Shown piece by piece: positions 46,267 to 57,300 of a stretch of DNA of 64,000 bases; the stretch's first letter is position 1; each line of letters starts with the position of its first letter. Below the pieces are notes generated by a model. It saw only the letters and a program-made list of their open reading frames with translations, searched no databases and was not told the origin of the DNA. The DNA comes from Lysobacter sp036697405 (GTDB lineage Bacteria; Pseudomonadota; Gammaproteobacteria; Xanthomonadales; Xanthomonadaceae): NCBI RefSeq assembly GCF_036697405.1, contig NZ_JBAHWA010000001.1, positions 1,101,400-1,165,399 of the forward strand, read 5' to 3'. Made by a program: the position numbers and the translations under genes.

Positions 46267-48735
46267 ATGATGACGCGAACCCCTCCTCGCCGCATGCTCG
46301 CCCTCGCCCTCGCCACGGCGCTGACCTCGGCCGCGGCAGCTCCAGCGTTGGCGCAGTCGGCCGACCCGTTCGCGCTACCCGGCGCGCCGGCCCCGGCACC
46401 GGGTTCGTTCACCGTCAGCGACATCCGCGTCGACGGCCTGCAGCGCATCTCCGCCGGTACGGTGTTCACCTACCTGCCGATCGAGCGCGGCGACACCATG
46501 GACGGCGCCAAGGCCGGCGATGCGATCCGCGCGCTGTACAAGACCGGCTTCTTCGAGGACGTGCAGATCGGCCGCCAGGGCAGCATCGTCGTGGTCACCG
46601 TGACCGAGCGTCCGGCGATCAACAAGCTGACCCTGACCGGCAACAAGGACATCAAGAGCGAAGACCTGCTGCGCGGCCTCAAGGAAGCCGGCCTGGCCGA
46701 GGGCGACACCTTCGACCGCCTGGCCCTGGACAAGGTCACCCAGGAGCTCACCAAGCAGTACAACAACCGCGGCAAGTACAACGTCGAGATCACCCCGACG
46801 GTGGCGCGCCTGGACCGCAACCGCGTCGACCTGACCATCACCGTCAAGGAAGGCAAGGCCGCCAAGATCCGCCACATCAACCTGATCGGCAACGAGAAGT
46901 TCGAGCAGGAACAGATCGTCGACAGCTGGGAATCGCGCGAGCACAACTGGCTCAGCTGGTACCGCCGCGACGACCAGTACTCGCGCGAGAAGCTCTCGGG
47001 CGATCTGGAGAAGCTCAACAACTACTACCTCGACCGCGGCTACGTCGACTTCAACATCGAGTCGACCCAGGTCGCGATCAGCCCCGACCGCCAGGACATG
47101 TTCATCACCGCCGGCGTCAACGAGGGCGAGCAGTACAAGGTCACCAAGGTCGAGGTCACCGGCGACACCGTGCTGCCGAAGGACCAGATCGAGCGCCTGG
47201 TGATCGTCAAGCCGGACCAGATCTTCTCGCGCCGCCTGCTCGAGATCAGCTCCGATGCGATCGTGGCCACCCTGGGCAACGTCGGCTACGCCTTCGCCCA
47301 GGTCAACCCGATCCCGGACGTGGACCGCGAAGGCAAGACCGTGGCCATCAACATGCAGGTGGTGCCGGGCCCGCGCGTCAACGTGCGCCGCGTGGTGTTC
47401 AAGGGCAACACCCGCACCGGCGACGAAGTGATGCGCCGCGAAATGCGCCAGTTCGAAGGCAGCTGGTACTCGCAGGCCGCGATCGACCGCTCCAAGATCC
47501 GCCTGCAGGGCCTGGGCTACTTCGAGACCGTCGACGTCGAGACCCAGCCGGTGCAGGGCACCAACGATCAGGTCGACGTGGTCTACAACGTCAAGGAAAC
47601 CACCTCGGGCAGCTTCGTGTTCGGCCTGGGCTTCTCCCAGCTGACCGGCCTGACCACGCAGATCCAGTTGTCGCAGAGCAACTTCCTGGGCAGCGGCAAC
47701 CGCGTGTCCGTGCAGGCCAGCCGCAACGACTACCTGCAGCGTTACGACTTCTCCTACACCAACCCCTACTTCACCGACGACGGCATGTCGCTGGGCTACA
47801 ACCTGTGGTGGCGCGAGTTCGACAACTCCGACTACAACACCGCCCAGTACTCCACCACCAGCGGCGCGGCCCAGGTCGTGCTGGGCCTGCCGATCACCGA
47901 GACCGACACCGTCTCGGCCATGTTCGGCATCGACAGCAACGAGATCCTGACCACCCGCGGCGGCACCGCGTTCAGCCTGGTCGACTACATCGACGCCCTC
48001 GGCACGCGCACCTTCCACGCCTGGCGCGCGGAGTTCGGCTGGTCGCGCAACTCGCTCGACAACCTGCTGACCCCGACCCGCGGCCTGCAGCAGCGCGTCT
48101 GGCTGGAAATGACCCTGCCCGGCTCGACCGTCGAGTACTACAAGCTCAACTACAACATCTCCAAGTTCTGGCCGATCTCGCGCCACTTCGTGCTCAACAC
48201 CCGCGCCGAACTCGGCTACGGCGACAGCTACGGCGACGCGGTCACGCGCGTGCTTCCGGACCCGGACGGCACCGGCCCGCTGACCGCCCGCACCGTCACC
48301 GCCGACGGCCTGCCGTTCTTCGAGAACTTCTACGCCGGCGGCGTGCGCTCGGTGCGCGGCTTCACCGACAACACCCTGGGCCCGCGCGAAGGCGCGGCGC
48401 CGGGCAGCACCTTCACCCAGCCGATCGGCGGCTCGTTCAAGACCGTCGGCTCGCTGGAAATGTACTTCCCGACCCTGCTGGACACCCCGCAGGCGCGCGT
48501 GTCGGCCTTCATCGACGTCGGCAACGTCTACAAGGACTACGATTCCTTCGACGCCGGCGACCTGCGCGCGTCCACCGGCATCGCGCTGATGTGGCGCTCG
48601 CCGATGGGCCCGATCTCGATCAGCTACGCCTTCCCGCTCAAGAAGGAGGACGCCGTGTTCAACGCCTCCGGACAGAAGATCCAGGAAGGCGACGAGCTCG
48701 AGCGCCTGCAGTTCACCTTCGGCGGCACGTTCTGA
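46267..48735 (+). CDS. bamA: Outer membrane protein assembly factor BamA
   Basis: An 822-residue Omp85 protein that inserts beta-barrels into the outer membrane. Signal peptide (ALALATALTSAAAAPALAQ), five POTRA domains starting with FTVSDIRVDGLQRISAGTVF, then the 16-strand barrel with SVRGFTDNTLGP in the L6 loop (VRGF motif) and a terminal Phe (TFGGTF). ATG 46267 (or 46270) is preferred over the in-frame ATG at 46153, which would add 38 non-signal residues. No skp gene lies between bamA and lpxD, unlike E. coli. Confidence 0.97.
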   Translation: MMTRTPPRRMLALALATALTSAAAAPALAQSADPFALPGAPAPAPGSFTVSDIRVDGLQRISAGTVFTYLPIERGDTMDGAKAGDAIRALYKTGFFEDVQIGRQGSIVVVTVTERPAINKLTLTGNKDIKSEDLLRGLKEAGLAEGDTFDRLALDKVTQELTKQYNNRGKYNVEITPTVARLDRNRVDLTITVKEGKAAKIRHINLIGNEKFEQEQIVDSWESREHNWLSWYRRDDQYSREKLSGDLEKLNNYYLDRGYVDFNIESTQVAISPDRQDMFITAGVNEGEQYKVTKVEVTGDTVLPKDQIERLVIVKPDQIFSRRLLEISSDAIVATLGNVGYAFAQVNPIPDVDREGKTVAINMQVVPGPRVNVRRVVFKGNTRTGDEVMRREMRQFEGSWYSQAAIDRSKIRLQGLGYFETVDVETQPVQGTNDQVDVVYNVKETTSGSFVFGLGFSQLTGLTTQIQLSQSNFLGSGNRVSVQASRNDYLQRYDFSYTNPYFTDDGMSLGYNLWWREFDNSDYNTAQYSTTSGAAQVVLGLPITETDTVSAMFGIDSNEILTTRGGTAFSLVDYIDALGTRTFHAWRAEFGWSRNSLDNLLTPTRGLQQRVWLEMTLPGSTVEYYKLNYNISKFWPISRHFVLNTRAELGYGDSYGDAVTRVLPDPDGTGPLTARTVTADGLPFFENFYAGGVRSVRGFTDNTLGPREGAAPGSTFTQPIGGSFKTVGSLEMYFPTLLDTPQARVSAFIDVGNVYKDYDSFDAGDLRASTGIALMWRSPMGPISISYAFPLKKEDAVFNASGQKIQEGDELERLQFTFGGTF

Positions 48736-48763
48736 CCGCGGCGGTCGCGCCGAGCGCCGCCCC

Positions 48764-49801
48764 GTGTTGACGCCCGACTACACCGCCCGCGAACTGGCCG
48801 AGCGCTTCGCGCTCGGCCTGCGCGGCGATGGCGAGGCGCGCGTGCGCGGCGTCGGCACCCTGGCGCGCGCGCGCGCCGACCAGCTCGCGTTCCTGGCCAA
48901 TCCCAAGTACCGCGGCCAGCTCGCCGACAGCGCCGCCGGCGTGGTGGTGATGCGCCAGGACGACGCCGAAGGCTACGCCGGCACCGCCCTGATCGCGCGC
49001 GACCCCTACGTCGCCTTCGCTCACCTGGCCGGTCTGTTCGAGCCGCGCCCGCTGCGCGAGCCCGGCATCCACCCTTCCGCCGCGATCGATCCCAGCGCGC
49101 AGATCGCCGACGATGCCCATATCGGCGCCTTCGTCAGCATCGGCGCGCGCAGCCGGGTCGAATCCGGCGCCAGCCTGGGCCCCGGCTGCGTGATCGGCGA
49201 CGACTGCGTGGTCGGCGCCGGCAGCGAACTGGTCGCGCGCGTCACCCTGGTCGCGCGCGTGCGCCTGGGCCGGCGGGTGCTGGTGCACCCCGGCGCGGTA
49301 TTGGGCGCCGACGGCTTCGGCCTGGCCTTCGAGCGCCTGCCCGACAGCGAGCCGCACTGGATCAAGGTGCCGCAGCTGGGCGGCGTCCTGGTCGGCGACG
49401 ACTGCGAGATCGGCGCCAACACCACCATCGACCGCGGCGCGATCGAGGACACCGTGCTCGAGGACGACGTGCGCCTGGATAACCAGATCCAGATCGGCCA
49501 CAACGTCCATATCGGCGCCCACAGCGCCATGGCCGGCTGCTCGGCGGTGGCCGGCAGCGCCCGCATCGGCCGCTACTGCATGATCGGCGGCGCCGCCGGC
49601 GTGCTCGGCCACCTGGAAATCTGCGACCGGGTCACGGTCACCGCCATGAGCCTGGTGACCAGCTCGATTCGCGAGCCCGGCGAGTATTCCTCGGGCACCC
49701 CGTTGATGGACAATCGCAGTTGGCGCAAGAACGCCGCCCGCTTCAAGCAGCTCGACGCACTCGCAAGGCGGGTGGCGGCTGCCGACAAGGAACCGAAATG
49801 A
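48764..49801 (+). CDS. lpxD: UDP-3-O-(3-hydroxyacyl)glucosamine N-acyltransferase
   Basis: A 345-residue left-handed beta-helix enzyme, third step of lipid A synthesis: adds a 3-hydroxyacyl chain to UDP-GlcN. N-terminal uridine-binding domain (LAFLANPKYRGQL), hexapeptide repeats (HIGAFVSIGARSRVESGASL and others), catalytic His in DNQIQIGHNVHIGAHSAMAG. Start GTG at 48764 because the family N-terminus TPDYTARELAE follows. The TGA overlaps the fabZ ATG (ATGA). Confidence 0.97.
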   Translation: MLTPDYTARELAERFALGLRGDGEARVRGVGTLARARADQLAFLANPKYRGQLADSAAGVVVMRQDDAEGYAGTALIARDPYVAFAHLAGLFEPRPLREPGIHPSAAIDPSAQIADDAHIGAFVSIGARSRVESGASLGPGCVIGDDCVVGAGSELVARVTLVARVRLGRRVLVHPGAVLGADGFGLAFERLPDSEPHWIKVPQLGGVLVGDDCEIGANTTIDRGAIEDTVLEDDVRLDNQIQIGHNVHIGAHSAMAGCSAVAGSARIGRYCMIGGAAGVLGHLEICDRVTVTAMSLVTSSIREPGEYSSGTPLMDNRSWRKNAARFKQLDALARRVAAADKEPK

Positions 49802-50253
49802 GCCCTACCGTGCAACTCCCGATCGACGTGCCCGCGATCCAGAACCTGCTGCCGCACCGTTATCCCTTCCTGCTGGTCGACCGCGTGGTCGAGTTCGAGC
49901 CGTTCAAGCGCGTGCTCGCCTACAAGAACGTGACCGCCAATGAGCCCTTCTTCAACGGCCACTTCCCGGGTCACCCGGTGATGCCGGGCGTGCTGGTGGT
50001 GGAGGCCCTGGCCCAGGCCGGCGGCATCCTGACCCAGCTGTCGACCCAGTCCAGCGCCGACGGCCGCCTGTTCTACCTGGTCAAGATCGACGGCGCCAAG
50101 TTCGTCAAGATGGTGGTCCCCGGCGACCGCCTGGAGCTGGACGTGACCGTCAAGCGCGTGATCCGCAACGTCGCCATCTACACCGGCATCGCCCGCGTCG
50201 ATGGCGAGCAGGTCGCCTGCGCCGAAATCGTCTGCGCCGAGGCCAAGGCCTGA
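49798..50253 (+). CDS. fabZ: 3-hydroxyacyl-ACP dehydratase FabZ
   Basis: A 151-residue hot-dog fold enzyme dehydrating 3-hydroxyacyl-ACP in fatty-acid elongation. PAIQNLLPHRYPFLLVDRVV, active-site His in NGHFPGHPVMPGVLVVEALA and Glu in the same motif, and KFVKMVVPGDRLELDVTVKR. ATG 49798 overlaps the lpxD stop. It competes with LpxA for hydroxyacyl-ACP, and the two genes are adjacent (28 bp apart). Confidence 0.98.
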   Translation: MSPTVQLPIDVPAIQNLLPHRYPFLLVDRVVEFEPFKRVLAYKNVTANEPFFNGHFPGHPVMPGVLVVEALAQAGGILTQLSTQSSADGRLFYLVKIDGAKFVKMVVPGDRLELDVTVKRVIRNVAIYTGIARVDGEQVACAEIVCAEAKA

Positions 50254-50281
50254 GCCGCATGAGCCGCATGAGCAAGATCGT

Positions 50282-51064
50282 ATGAGCGAGCTGATCCACC
50301 CCAGCGCGGTGATCGAAGCCGGCGCCAAGCTCGGCGCCGGCGTGCGCGTGGGCGCCTTCAGCTACATCGGCGACGAGGTCGAGATCGGCGACGGCAGCGT
50401 GATCGGTCCGCATTGCGTGATCCGCGGCCCGACCCGGATCGGCCGCGACAATCACTTCGTCGCCCAGTGCGCGATCGGCGGCGACCCGCAGGACAAGAAG
50501 TTCGGCGGCGAGCGCACCGAACTGGTGATCGGCGACCGCAACACCTTCCGCGAGTTCGTCACCGTCAATCGCGGCACTGGCAACGGCGGCGGTGTGACCC
50601 GGATCGGCGACGACAACTGGCTGCTGGCCTACGTGCACGTCGCCCACGACTGCGCGGTCGGCAACCAGTGCGTGTTCTCCAACAACGCGACCCTGGCCGG
50701 GCACGTCGCGGTCGGCGACCACGTGATCCTCAGCGGCTTCGCCGGCATCCACCAGTTCTGCCGGATCGGCGCGCACGCCTTCATCGGCATGGGCGCCTTC
50801 GTCAACGGCGACGTGCCGCCGTTCGTGATGGTGGCCCAGGACGGCTACGGCCGCCCGCGCGGCATCAACAGCGAAGGCCTCAAGCGCCGCGGCTTCGACG
50901 CCGAGCGCATCGCCGCGATCAAGCGCGCCTACCGCGCCCTGTACATGTCCGGCACCTCGCTGGAGGAAGCGCGCGGCAAGCTGATCGCGCTGGCCGGCGA
51001 CAGCGACGACGTGCGCGCGCTGCTGGCCTTCATCGACGCCGGCGAGCGCCCGCTGCTGCGCTGA
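50282..51064 (+). CDS. lpxA: Acyl-ACP--UDP-N-acetylglucosamine O-acyltransferase
   Basis: A 260-residue hexapeptide-repeat trimer catalysing the first lipid A step. IHPSAVIEAGAKLGAGVRVG, IGGDPQDKKFGGERTELVIG, HVAHDCAVGNQCVFSNNATL (catalytic His region), FAGIHQFCRIGAHAFIGMG and the C-terminal helices. ATG 50282; the 28-bp gap from fabZ holds a GAGCCGCAT direct duplication. About 300 bp of non-coding sequence then precede lpxB. Confidence 0.98.
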   Translation: MSELIHPSAVIEAGAKLGAGVRVGAFSYIGDEVEIGDGSVIGPHCVIRGPTRIGRDNHFVAQCAIGGDPQDKKFGGERTELVIGDRNTFREFVTVNRGTGNGGGVTRIGDDNWLLAYVHVAHDCAVGNQCVFSNNATLAGHVAVGDHVILSGFAGIHQFCRIGAHAFIGMGAFVNGDVPPFVMVAQDGYGRPRGINSEGLKRRGFDAERIAAIKRAYRALYMSGTSLEEARGKLIALAGDSDDVRALLAFIDAGERPLLR

Positions 51065-51360
51065 GCCGGCCATCGGCCTGGCCCGGTTCCGCGGGCCGCA
51101 GCTGATCCACCCGATCGGTCCGGCTCCGGCCCCGCGCTTGCGCCGCCGCTACGGCGGCCACGCCCGCCGCGGCGTGATCTCCTGCCGTCCGGAAACCGAC
51201 GGCGATCACACGGTTTGGCAGGATGTGACCCGCGAGGACGACGATGGCCGCGCGGCAGGGCACAATGCCGCCGACAGCTCAGCCCCCGAGCTGACGCCCG
51301 TGGCGCGCACCGTATACGGCCGCGCGCAGTACGGGCACGAACTGGAGCGCCCCTCGCCCG
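51065..51360. other. Spacer between lpxA and lpxB
   Basis: A 296-bp GC-rich gap in an otherwise compact run. No recognisable gene, terminator or repeat. GAGCTG-like ribosome site is weak before lpxB. Confidence 0.5.
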
Positions 51361-52584
51361 ATGAACGCCACCGCCCCCGCCGTTGCCATCGACGACATCT
51401 TCCCGGCCCCGCCGCCGCCCCCGCTGCGCATCGCCCTGGTCGCGGGCGAGGCCTCCGGCGACCTGCTCGGCGCGGGCCTGATCGCCGAACTCAAGCGCCG
51501 CCATCCGGGCGCGCTGTTCGTCGGCGTCGGCGGCGAACAGATGCAGTCCGCCGGCCTGGACGCCTGGTACGACGCCTCCGAACTGGCGGTGATGGGGCTG
51601 GTGGAAGTGCTCAAGCACCTGCCGCGCCTGTTGCGCCTGCGCGGCGAACTGCGCAAGCGCGTGCTGGACTGGAAGCCGGACCTGTTCATCGGCATCGACG
51701 CGCCCGACTTCAACCTGGGCGTGGAGCGCTGGCTCAAGCAGCGCGGGGTCAAGACCGTGCACTACGTCAGCCCCTCGGTCTGGGCCTGGCGCGAGAAACG
51801 CGCCGAGAAGATCGGCCAATCCGCCGACCGCGTGCTGTGCCTGTTCCCGATGGAGCCGGCGATCTACGAACGCCATGGCGTGGACGCGCGTTTCGTCGGC
51901 CATCCGCTGGCCGACGAGATGCCGCTGCACCCCGATCGCGACGAGGCCCGCATGTGCCTGGGCCTGGACGACGAGGCGCCGGTGCTGGCCCTGCTGCCGG
52001 GCTCGCGGGTCGGCGAAGTCGAACGCCTGAGCGGCGATTTCCTGGCCGCCGCGGCGCGCGTGCGCGCGGCCGAGCCGCGCCTGAGCATCGTCGCGCCGAT
52101 GGCCAACGCGCAGGCGCGCGCCGCGTTCGAGCGCGTGCTGGCCGCGCATCCGGACGCGGCCGCGCTGCGGCCGGCGCTGCACGTCACCGACGGCGGTGCG
52201 CGCACGGTGATGACGGCCAGCGACGTGGTCCTGCTGGCGTCCGGCACCGCCACCCTGGAGGCGATGCTGGCCAAGCGGCCGATGGTGGTCGCCTACAAGA
52301 TCGCGCCGCTGACCTACACCCTGGTCAAGACCTTCGGCCTGCTCAAGACCGACACCTATTCGCTGCCCAACGTGCTCGCCGGCGAGCGCGTGGTACCGGA
52401 GCTGATGCAGGCCGACTGCACGCCCGACAAACTCGCCCAGGCCACGCTCGCGCTGCTGCGCGACCGCGCGCGCGCGACCGCGTTGCCTGCGCGCTTCGAA
52501 CGGATCCACCTCAGCCTGCGCCGCGATGCCTCCGCGCGCGCCGCCGATGCGGTCGCCGACCTGCTGCCGACCAACCATGGCTAA
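51361..52584 (+). CDS. lpxB: Lipid-A-disaccharide synthase
   Basis: A 407-residue GT19 glycosyltransferase that joins UDP-diacyl-GlcN and lipid X. IALVAGEASGDLLGAGLIAE (UDP binding), VGVGGEQMQSAGL, VHYVSPSVWAWREKRAEKIG, FVGHPLADEMP and LASGTATLEAMLAKRPMVVA. N-terminal ~20 residues (APAVAIDDIFPAPPPPP) extend beyond the E. coli start. Its TAA lies inside the rnhB start region (8-bp overlap). Confidence 0.97.
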   Translation: MNATAPAVAIDDIFPAPPPPPLRIALVAGEASGDLLGAGLIAELKRRHPGALFVGVGGEQMQSAGLDAWYDASELAVMGLVEVLKHLPRLLRLRGELRKRVLDWKPDLFIGIDAPDFNLGVERWLKQRGVKTVHYVSPSVWAWREKRAEKIGQSADRVLCLFPMEPAIYERHGVDARFVGHPLADEMPLHPDRDEARMCLGLDDEAPVLALLPGSRVGEVERLSGDFLAAAARVRAAEPRLSIVAPMANAQARAAFERVLAAHPDAAALRPALHVTDGGARTVMTASDVVLLASGTATLEAMLAKRPMVVAYKIAPLTYTLVKTFGLLKTDTYSLPNVLAGERVVPELMQADCTPDKLAQATLALLRDRARATALPARFERIHLSLRRDASARAADAVADLLPTNHG

Positions 52585-53230
52585 GGACGGCGGCCAACTC
52601 GCGCTGGACCTGAGCCTGGCCCGCGGAGCGCAGCGCATCGCCGGCGTCGACGAAGCCGGCCGCGGCCCGCTCGCCGGGCCGGTGGTGGTGGCCGCGGTGG
52701 TGCTGGGCCCAGGCCGCACGCCGGTCAACGGCCTGGACGATTCCAAGCAGCTCAGCGCCGAGCGCCGCGAGTCGCTGTACGCGCGCATCGTCGAGCGCGC
52801 CGTGGCCTGGAGCGTGGTCTACGTCGAGGTCGAGGAAATCGACCGCATCAACATCTTCCAGGCCACCATGGCCGGCATGCGCCGCGCGGTCGAGGCGGTC
52901 GCGCACGCGGCCGAACTGGCGCGCATCGACGGCAACGCCCTGCCGCGCGGCCTGCCCTGCCCGGCCGAGGCCCTGATCGGCGGCGACGCCCGCGACCGCG
53001 CGATCATGGCCGCCTCGATCCTGGCCAAGGTCTCGCGCGACCGCCACATGCGCGAACTGCACGCGCAGTGGCCGCAGTACGGCTTCGACGAGCACAAGGG
53101 CTACGGCACCCCCGCGCACCTGGCCGCGCTGGCCGCGCACGGCCCCTGCCCGCAGCACCGCCGCAGCTTCGCGCCGGTGCGCGCGGCGCTGGCGCCGCCG
53201 CCGTTCGCCGAAACGGTCGCGGTCGGCTGA
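52577..53230 (+). CDS. rnhB: Ribonuclease HII
   Basis: A 217-residue type 2 RNase H that cuts at single ribonucleotides in DNA. Catalytic Asp/Glu in RIAGVDEAGRGPLAGPVVVA, LDDSKQLSAERRESL, LIGGDARDRAIMAASILAKV and FDEHKGYGTPAHLAALAAHG. ATG 52577 overlaps lpxB, which has the same junction in many relatives. A short repeat and a DUF1232-like gene separate it from dnaE. Confidence 0.97.
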   Translation: MAKDGGQLALDLSLARGAQRIAGVDEAGRGPLAGPVVVAAVVLGPGRTPVNGLDDSKQLSAERRESLYARIVERAVAWSVVYVEVEEIDRINIFQATMAGMRRAVEAVAHAAELARIDGNALPRGLPCPAEALIGGDARDRAIMAASILAKVSRDRHMRELHAQWPQYGFDEHKGYGTPAHLAALAAHGPCPQHRRSFAPVRAALAPPPFAETVAVG

Positions 53231-53284
53231 GGCAGCGGGCCAGTCCGTCGGAGCACGGACGATCGGCCGCGCGGCCTGAAAGCG

Positions 53285-53312
53285 CCCCCTCAATCCCCTT
53301 TTTTCAATGGGG
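53285..53312. repeat. CCCC/GGGG palindromic element after rnhB
   Basis: CCCCCTCAAT flank then CCCCTTTTTTCAATGGGG (53295-53312), a further copy of the element seen at 5302, 5421 and 40001. On the plus strand it could weakly terminate rnhB, as T-residues lie in the loop rather than after the stem. Confidence 0.6.
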
Positions 53313-53497
53313 AAGACGGTGCGCAGCAACCGCCCGTCGGCTGAACGGCCCATACCTGCCCTCCGTCACGGCGACTTTCCGCAGGCGCGGCCAAGCTAGA
53401 CAACCAAGCATGCTGCTGCGGCATCCCTAAGGATGAGGGTCGACGCACACCGGCCGTGCCCGACGCCCGCCCCCATGGCCGGAACCGGAGGTGCTCC

Positions 53498-54127
53498 ATG
53501 CGCATGCCCCATCCGACCCCGACTTCGCAGCCCCTGCCGTTCGAATCCGACGACGCCCCGGTAGCGGCGCTGGAACCGGCGATGGCGGTGACGCCCGCGG
53601 CGATCGCCGCCTTCGACGCCCTTGTGCACGAACTCCACCCCGACGCCGCGCGCGTCGACGCCACCCGCCTGCAACGCTTGGCCGGCTGGTTGAGCGCGAT
53701 GCCCAGGGAACAGGCGCGCAGCGTGGTCGACGCGCGCCTGCAACGCCTGCAGGAACTACGCGCGATGCTGGCCGACCCCGACTGGGACTGCGAGCCGGCG
53801 GTACGCGCGCGGCTGGACAAGCTGTTCGCCTATGTCGAGAACGGCGATGACCTGATCCCGGACCGGATTCCGCTGCTGGGCCTGCTCGACGACGTGCTGC
53901 TGATCGAACTGGCCTGGCCGGCCTTCGCCGAGGAGGCCGAGGACTACCGCGATTTCTGCGCCTACCGCGAAGTCCGCCACCCGGACGGCAACGGCGCCGA
54001 GCTGCGCGCGTCCTGGGTGCGCGAACGCCTGGACGAGATCGCCCTGCTGCAACAGCGCGTGCGCATCCACGAACACCACTACGCGCCCGCGTTCCATGCC
54101 GCCGAGTCGCCGTTCCGGGTGACCTGA
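53498..54127 (+). CDS. DUF1232/YkvA-like protein
   Basis: A 209-residue protein. The central segment GDDLIPDRIPLLGLLDDVLL matches the DUF1232 pattern (DLIPDxIPxxGxxDD) found in YkvA-like membrane-associated proteins of unknown function. The remainder is helical and acidic or basic (ALVHELHPDAARVDATRLQR before it, WVRERLDEIALLQQRVRI after it). ATG 53498 has GGAGGTGCTCC ahead. It is an insert between rnhB and dnaE, which are adjacent in many relatives. No signal peptide is seen. Confidence 0.72.
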   Translation: MRMPHPTPTSQPLPFESDDAPVAALEPAMAVTPAAIAAFDALVHELHPDAARVDATRLQRLAGWLSAMPREQARSVVDARLQRLQELRAMLADPDWDCEPAVRARLDKLFAYVENGDDLIPDRIPLLGLLDDVLLIELAWPAFAEEAEDYRDFCAYREVRHPDGNGAELRASWVRERLDEIALLQQRVRIHEHHYAPAFHAAESPFRVT

Positions 54128-54302
54128 GGCGGCCGCAGCACGGCCCCGCCGCGGCGCCCGAACGCGCGCGATCGCGCGGCCATCGGCGCGCAACGGCGCC
54201 GATTCGCGCGCTCCCGCGCTGGCCAGGCGCGGCCGGCGCGATGTCAAGCCTTGTACGCGGCGGCCGGACTGCTAACCTGCTGGCTGTCACGCCGGTTGTC
54301 GC

Positions 54303-57300
54303 ATGTCCGCACGCTTCGTTCATCTCCACCTGCACAGCGAGTATTCGCTAGCCGACTCGACGATCCGCATCGGCGAGCTGGTCAAACGCTGCGCGACCCT
54401 GGGCCAGCCCGCGGTCGCCCTGACCGACCTCGACAACCTGTTCGCGGCGGTCAAGTTCTACAAGGCCGCCGAGGGCGCGGGCCTGAAGCCGATCATCGGC
54501 GCCGACGTCGGCCTGGCCGACGGCAACGAAACCGCCTCGCGCATGACCCTGCTGTGCCGCGACCGCGGCGGCTACCTGACCCTGTCGCGCCTGCTCAGCC
54601 GCGCCTGGCTGGAAGGCCATCGCGTCGACGGCGTGGTGCTGCGCCCGGAATGGCTGCGCGAGGACAACGGCGGCCTGTTCGCCCTGGCCGGCCGCCACAG
54701 CCTGGGCGGGCGCTTGGCGATCGGCGGCCGCCACGAGCTGGCCGAAGCCTGGATCGCCGACTGGCAGAGCGTGCTCGACGATCGCCTGCACCTGGAACTC
54801 ACCCGCAGCCGCCGCGACGGCGAGGACGCGTTCAACGCCTTCGCCCTGCACGCCTCCAGCAAGCGCGGCCTGGCCGTGGTCGCCAGCAACGACGCGCGTT
54901 TCCTCGACCGCGACGGTTTCGAGGCGCACGAGGCGCGCGTGTGCATCGCCTCGGGCCGGGTGCTCGACGATCCCAAGCGCCCGCGCGACTACAGCGAAGA
55001 GCAGTACCTGAAATCCTCGGAGGAGATGGCCGAGCTGTTCGCCGACATCCCCGACGCGATCGACAACGCGGTGGCGCTGGCCACGCGCTGCAACGTCGAG
55101 CTCAAGCTGGGCGAATACGCCCTGCCCGCGTTCCCGGTGCCCAGCGAGCACACCATCGAGAGCTGGCTGCGCAACTCCGCGCGCGAAGGCCTGGAAAAGC
55201 GCCTGGAAAAAGCCCCGCTGGCCGCGGGCAAGAGCCGTCAGGACTACGACGAGCGCCTGGAGATCGAGCTCGGCGTCATCCTCAAGATGGGCTTCCCCGG
55301 CTACTTCCTGATCGTCGCCGACTTCATCAACTGGGCCAAGGACCACGGCATCCCGGTCGGTCCCGGCCGCGGTTCGGGCGCCGGTTCGCTGGTGGCCTGG
55401 GCGCTGGGCATCACCGATCTGGACCCGCTGCCCTACGACCTGCTGTTCGAGCGCTTCCTCAATCCCGAACGCGTGTCGATGCCCGACTTCGACATCGACT
55501 TCTGCATGGATCGGCGCGACGAGGTCATCGACTACGTCGCCGCCAAGTACGGCCGCGACCGCGTCAGCCAGATCATCACTTACGGCACCATGGCCGCCAA
55601 GGCGGTGGTGCGCGATTCCGGCCGCGTGCTCGGCCATCCCTACGGCTTCGTCGACGGCATCGCCAAGCTGATCCCCAATACCCTGGGCATCAGCCTGGAC
55701 GACGCGCTGGGCAACACCGACGCGGCCAAGCAGAACCCGATGCTGGCCTCGGCCGACCTGATCGACCGCTACCGCACCGAAGACGACGTGCGCGATCTGC
55801 TCGACCTGGCCCTGAGCCTGGAAGACCTGACCCGCAACGCCGGCAAGCACGCCGGCGGCGTGGTGATCGCGCCCTCGCCGCTGAGCGACTTCTGCCCGCT
55901 GTTCGCCGAACACGACGGCGAAGGCCGCGGCCGCAACCCGGTCACCCAGTTCGACAAGGACGACGTCGAAGCGGTCGGCCTGGTCAAGTTCGACTTCCTC
56001 GGCCTGCGCACGCTCACCATCATCGATTGGGCGGTCAAGGCGATCAATCTGCGCCGCGCCGCCGCCGGCGAAGCGCCGCTGGACATCACCGCGCTGGAGC
56101 TGGACGACAAGCTCAGCTACGAACTGTTCGCGCGCGGCGACACGGTCGCGGTGTTCCAGTTCGAATCGCGCGGCATGCGCGAGCTGCTCAAGCGCGCCAA
56201 GCCCGACACCTTCGAAGACATCATCGCGCTCGCCGCGCTGTTCCGCCCCGGCCCGCTGGGCTCGGGGATGGACCGCGAATGGGTCGACCGCAAGCACGGC
56301 AACACCGAAGTCAGCTATCCGCACCCCCTGCTGGAACCCGTGCTGTCGCCGACCTACGGCGTCATCGTGTACCAGGAACAGGTGATGCAGATCGCCCAGG
56401 TGCTGGCGGGCTACACGCTCGGCGGCGCCGACATGCTGCGCCGCGCGATGGGCAAGAAGAAGCCCGAGGAGATGGCCAAGGAGCGCGCCAAGTTCGAGGC
56501 CGGCTGCGCCGAACGCGGCATCCCGGCCAAGCAGGCCAGCCCGATCTTCGACTTGATGGAGAAGTTCGCCGAGTACGGCTTCAACAAGTCGCACTCGGCC
56601 GCCTATGCATTGGTCGCGTATCAGACCGCCTGGCTGAAGGTGCACTACCCGGCCGAATTCATGGCCGCGGTGCTGTCCTCGGACATGGACAACACCGACA
56701 AGATCGTCGGCTTCCTCGACGAAGCGCGCACCATGGGCCTGGAGGTGCTGCCGCCGGACGTGGACGCCTCGGCCTACATGTTCGAGGCCAAGGACGCGCG
56801 CACCATCCGCTACGGCCTGGGCGCGGTGAAAGGCGTCGGCCGCGGCGCCTGCGAGGCGATCGTCGAGGCGCGCCGCGCCGGCCCCTTCGACGATCTGCTG
56901 GATTTCTGCAAACGCGTCGACAGCGGCAAGCTCAACCGGCGCGCGCTGGAAGCGTTGACCCAGGCCGGCGCCCTGGACCGCCTGGGCAAGAACCGCGCCA
57001 GCCTGATGCTGCAGCTGCCGGAGGTGCTCAAGGCCACCGACCAGCTCGCGCGCGAGCGCGACGCCGGCCAGGTCTCGCTGTTCGGCGGTTTCGAGGCCGC
57101 CGCGCCGGCCCTGCACCTGGACCTGTCGGAAGCCGACGAGTGGCCACTGGCGCAGCTGCTGGCCGGCGAACGCGAAACCCTGGGCCACTACCTCAGCGGC
57201 CACCCCTTCGATCCCTACCGCGACGAGCTGCGCGGCCTGGTCGGCAACGACCTGGGCGAGCTCGACCGGATCTGGGAGAACCGCCCCGAGAGCGCGCGCA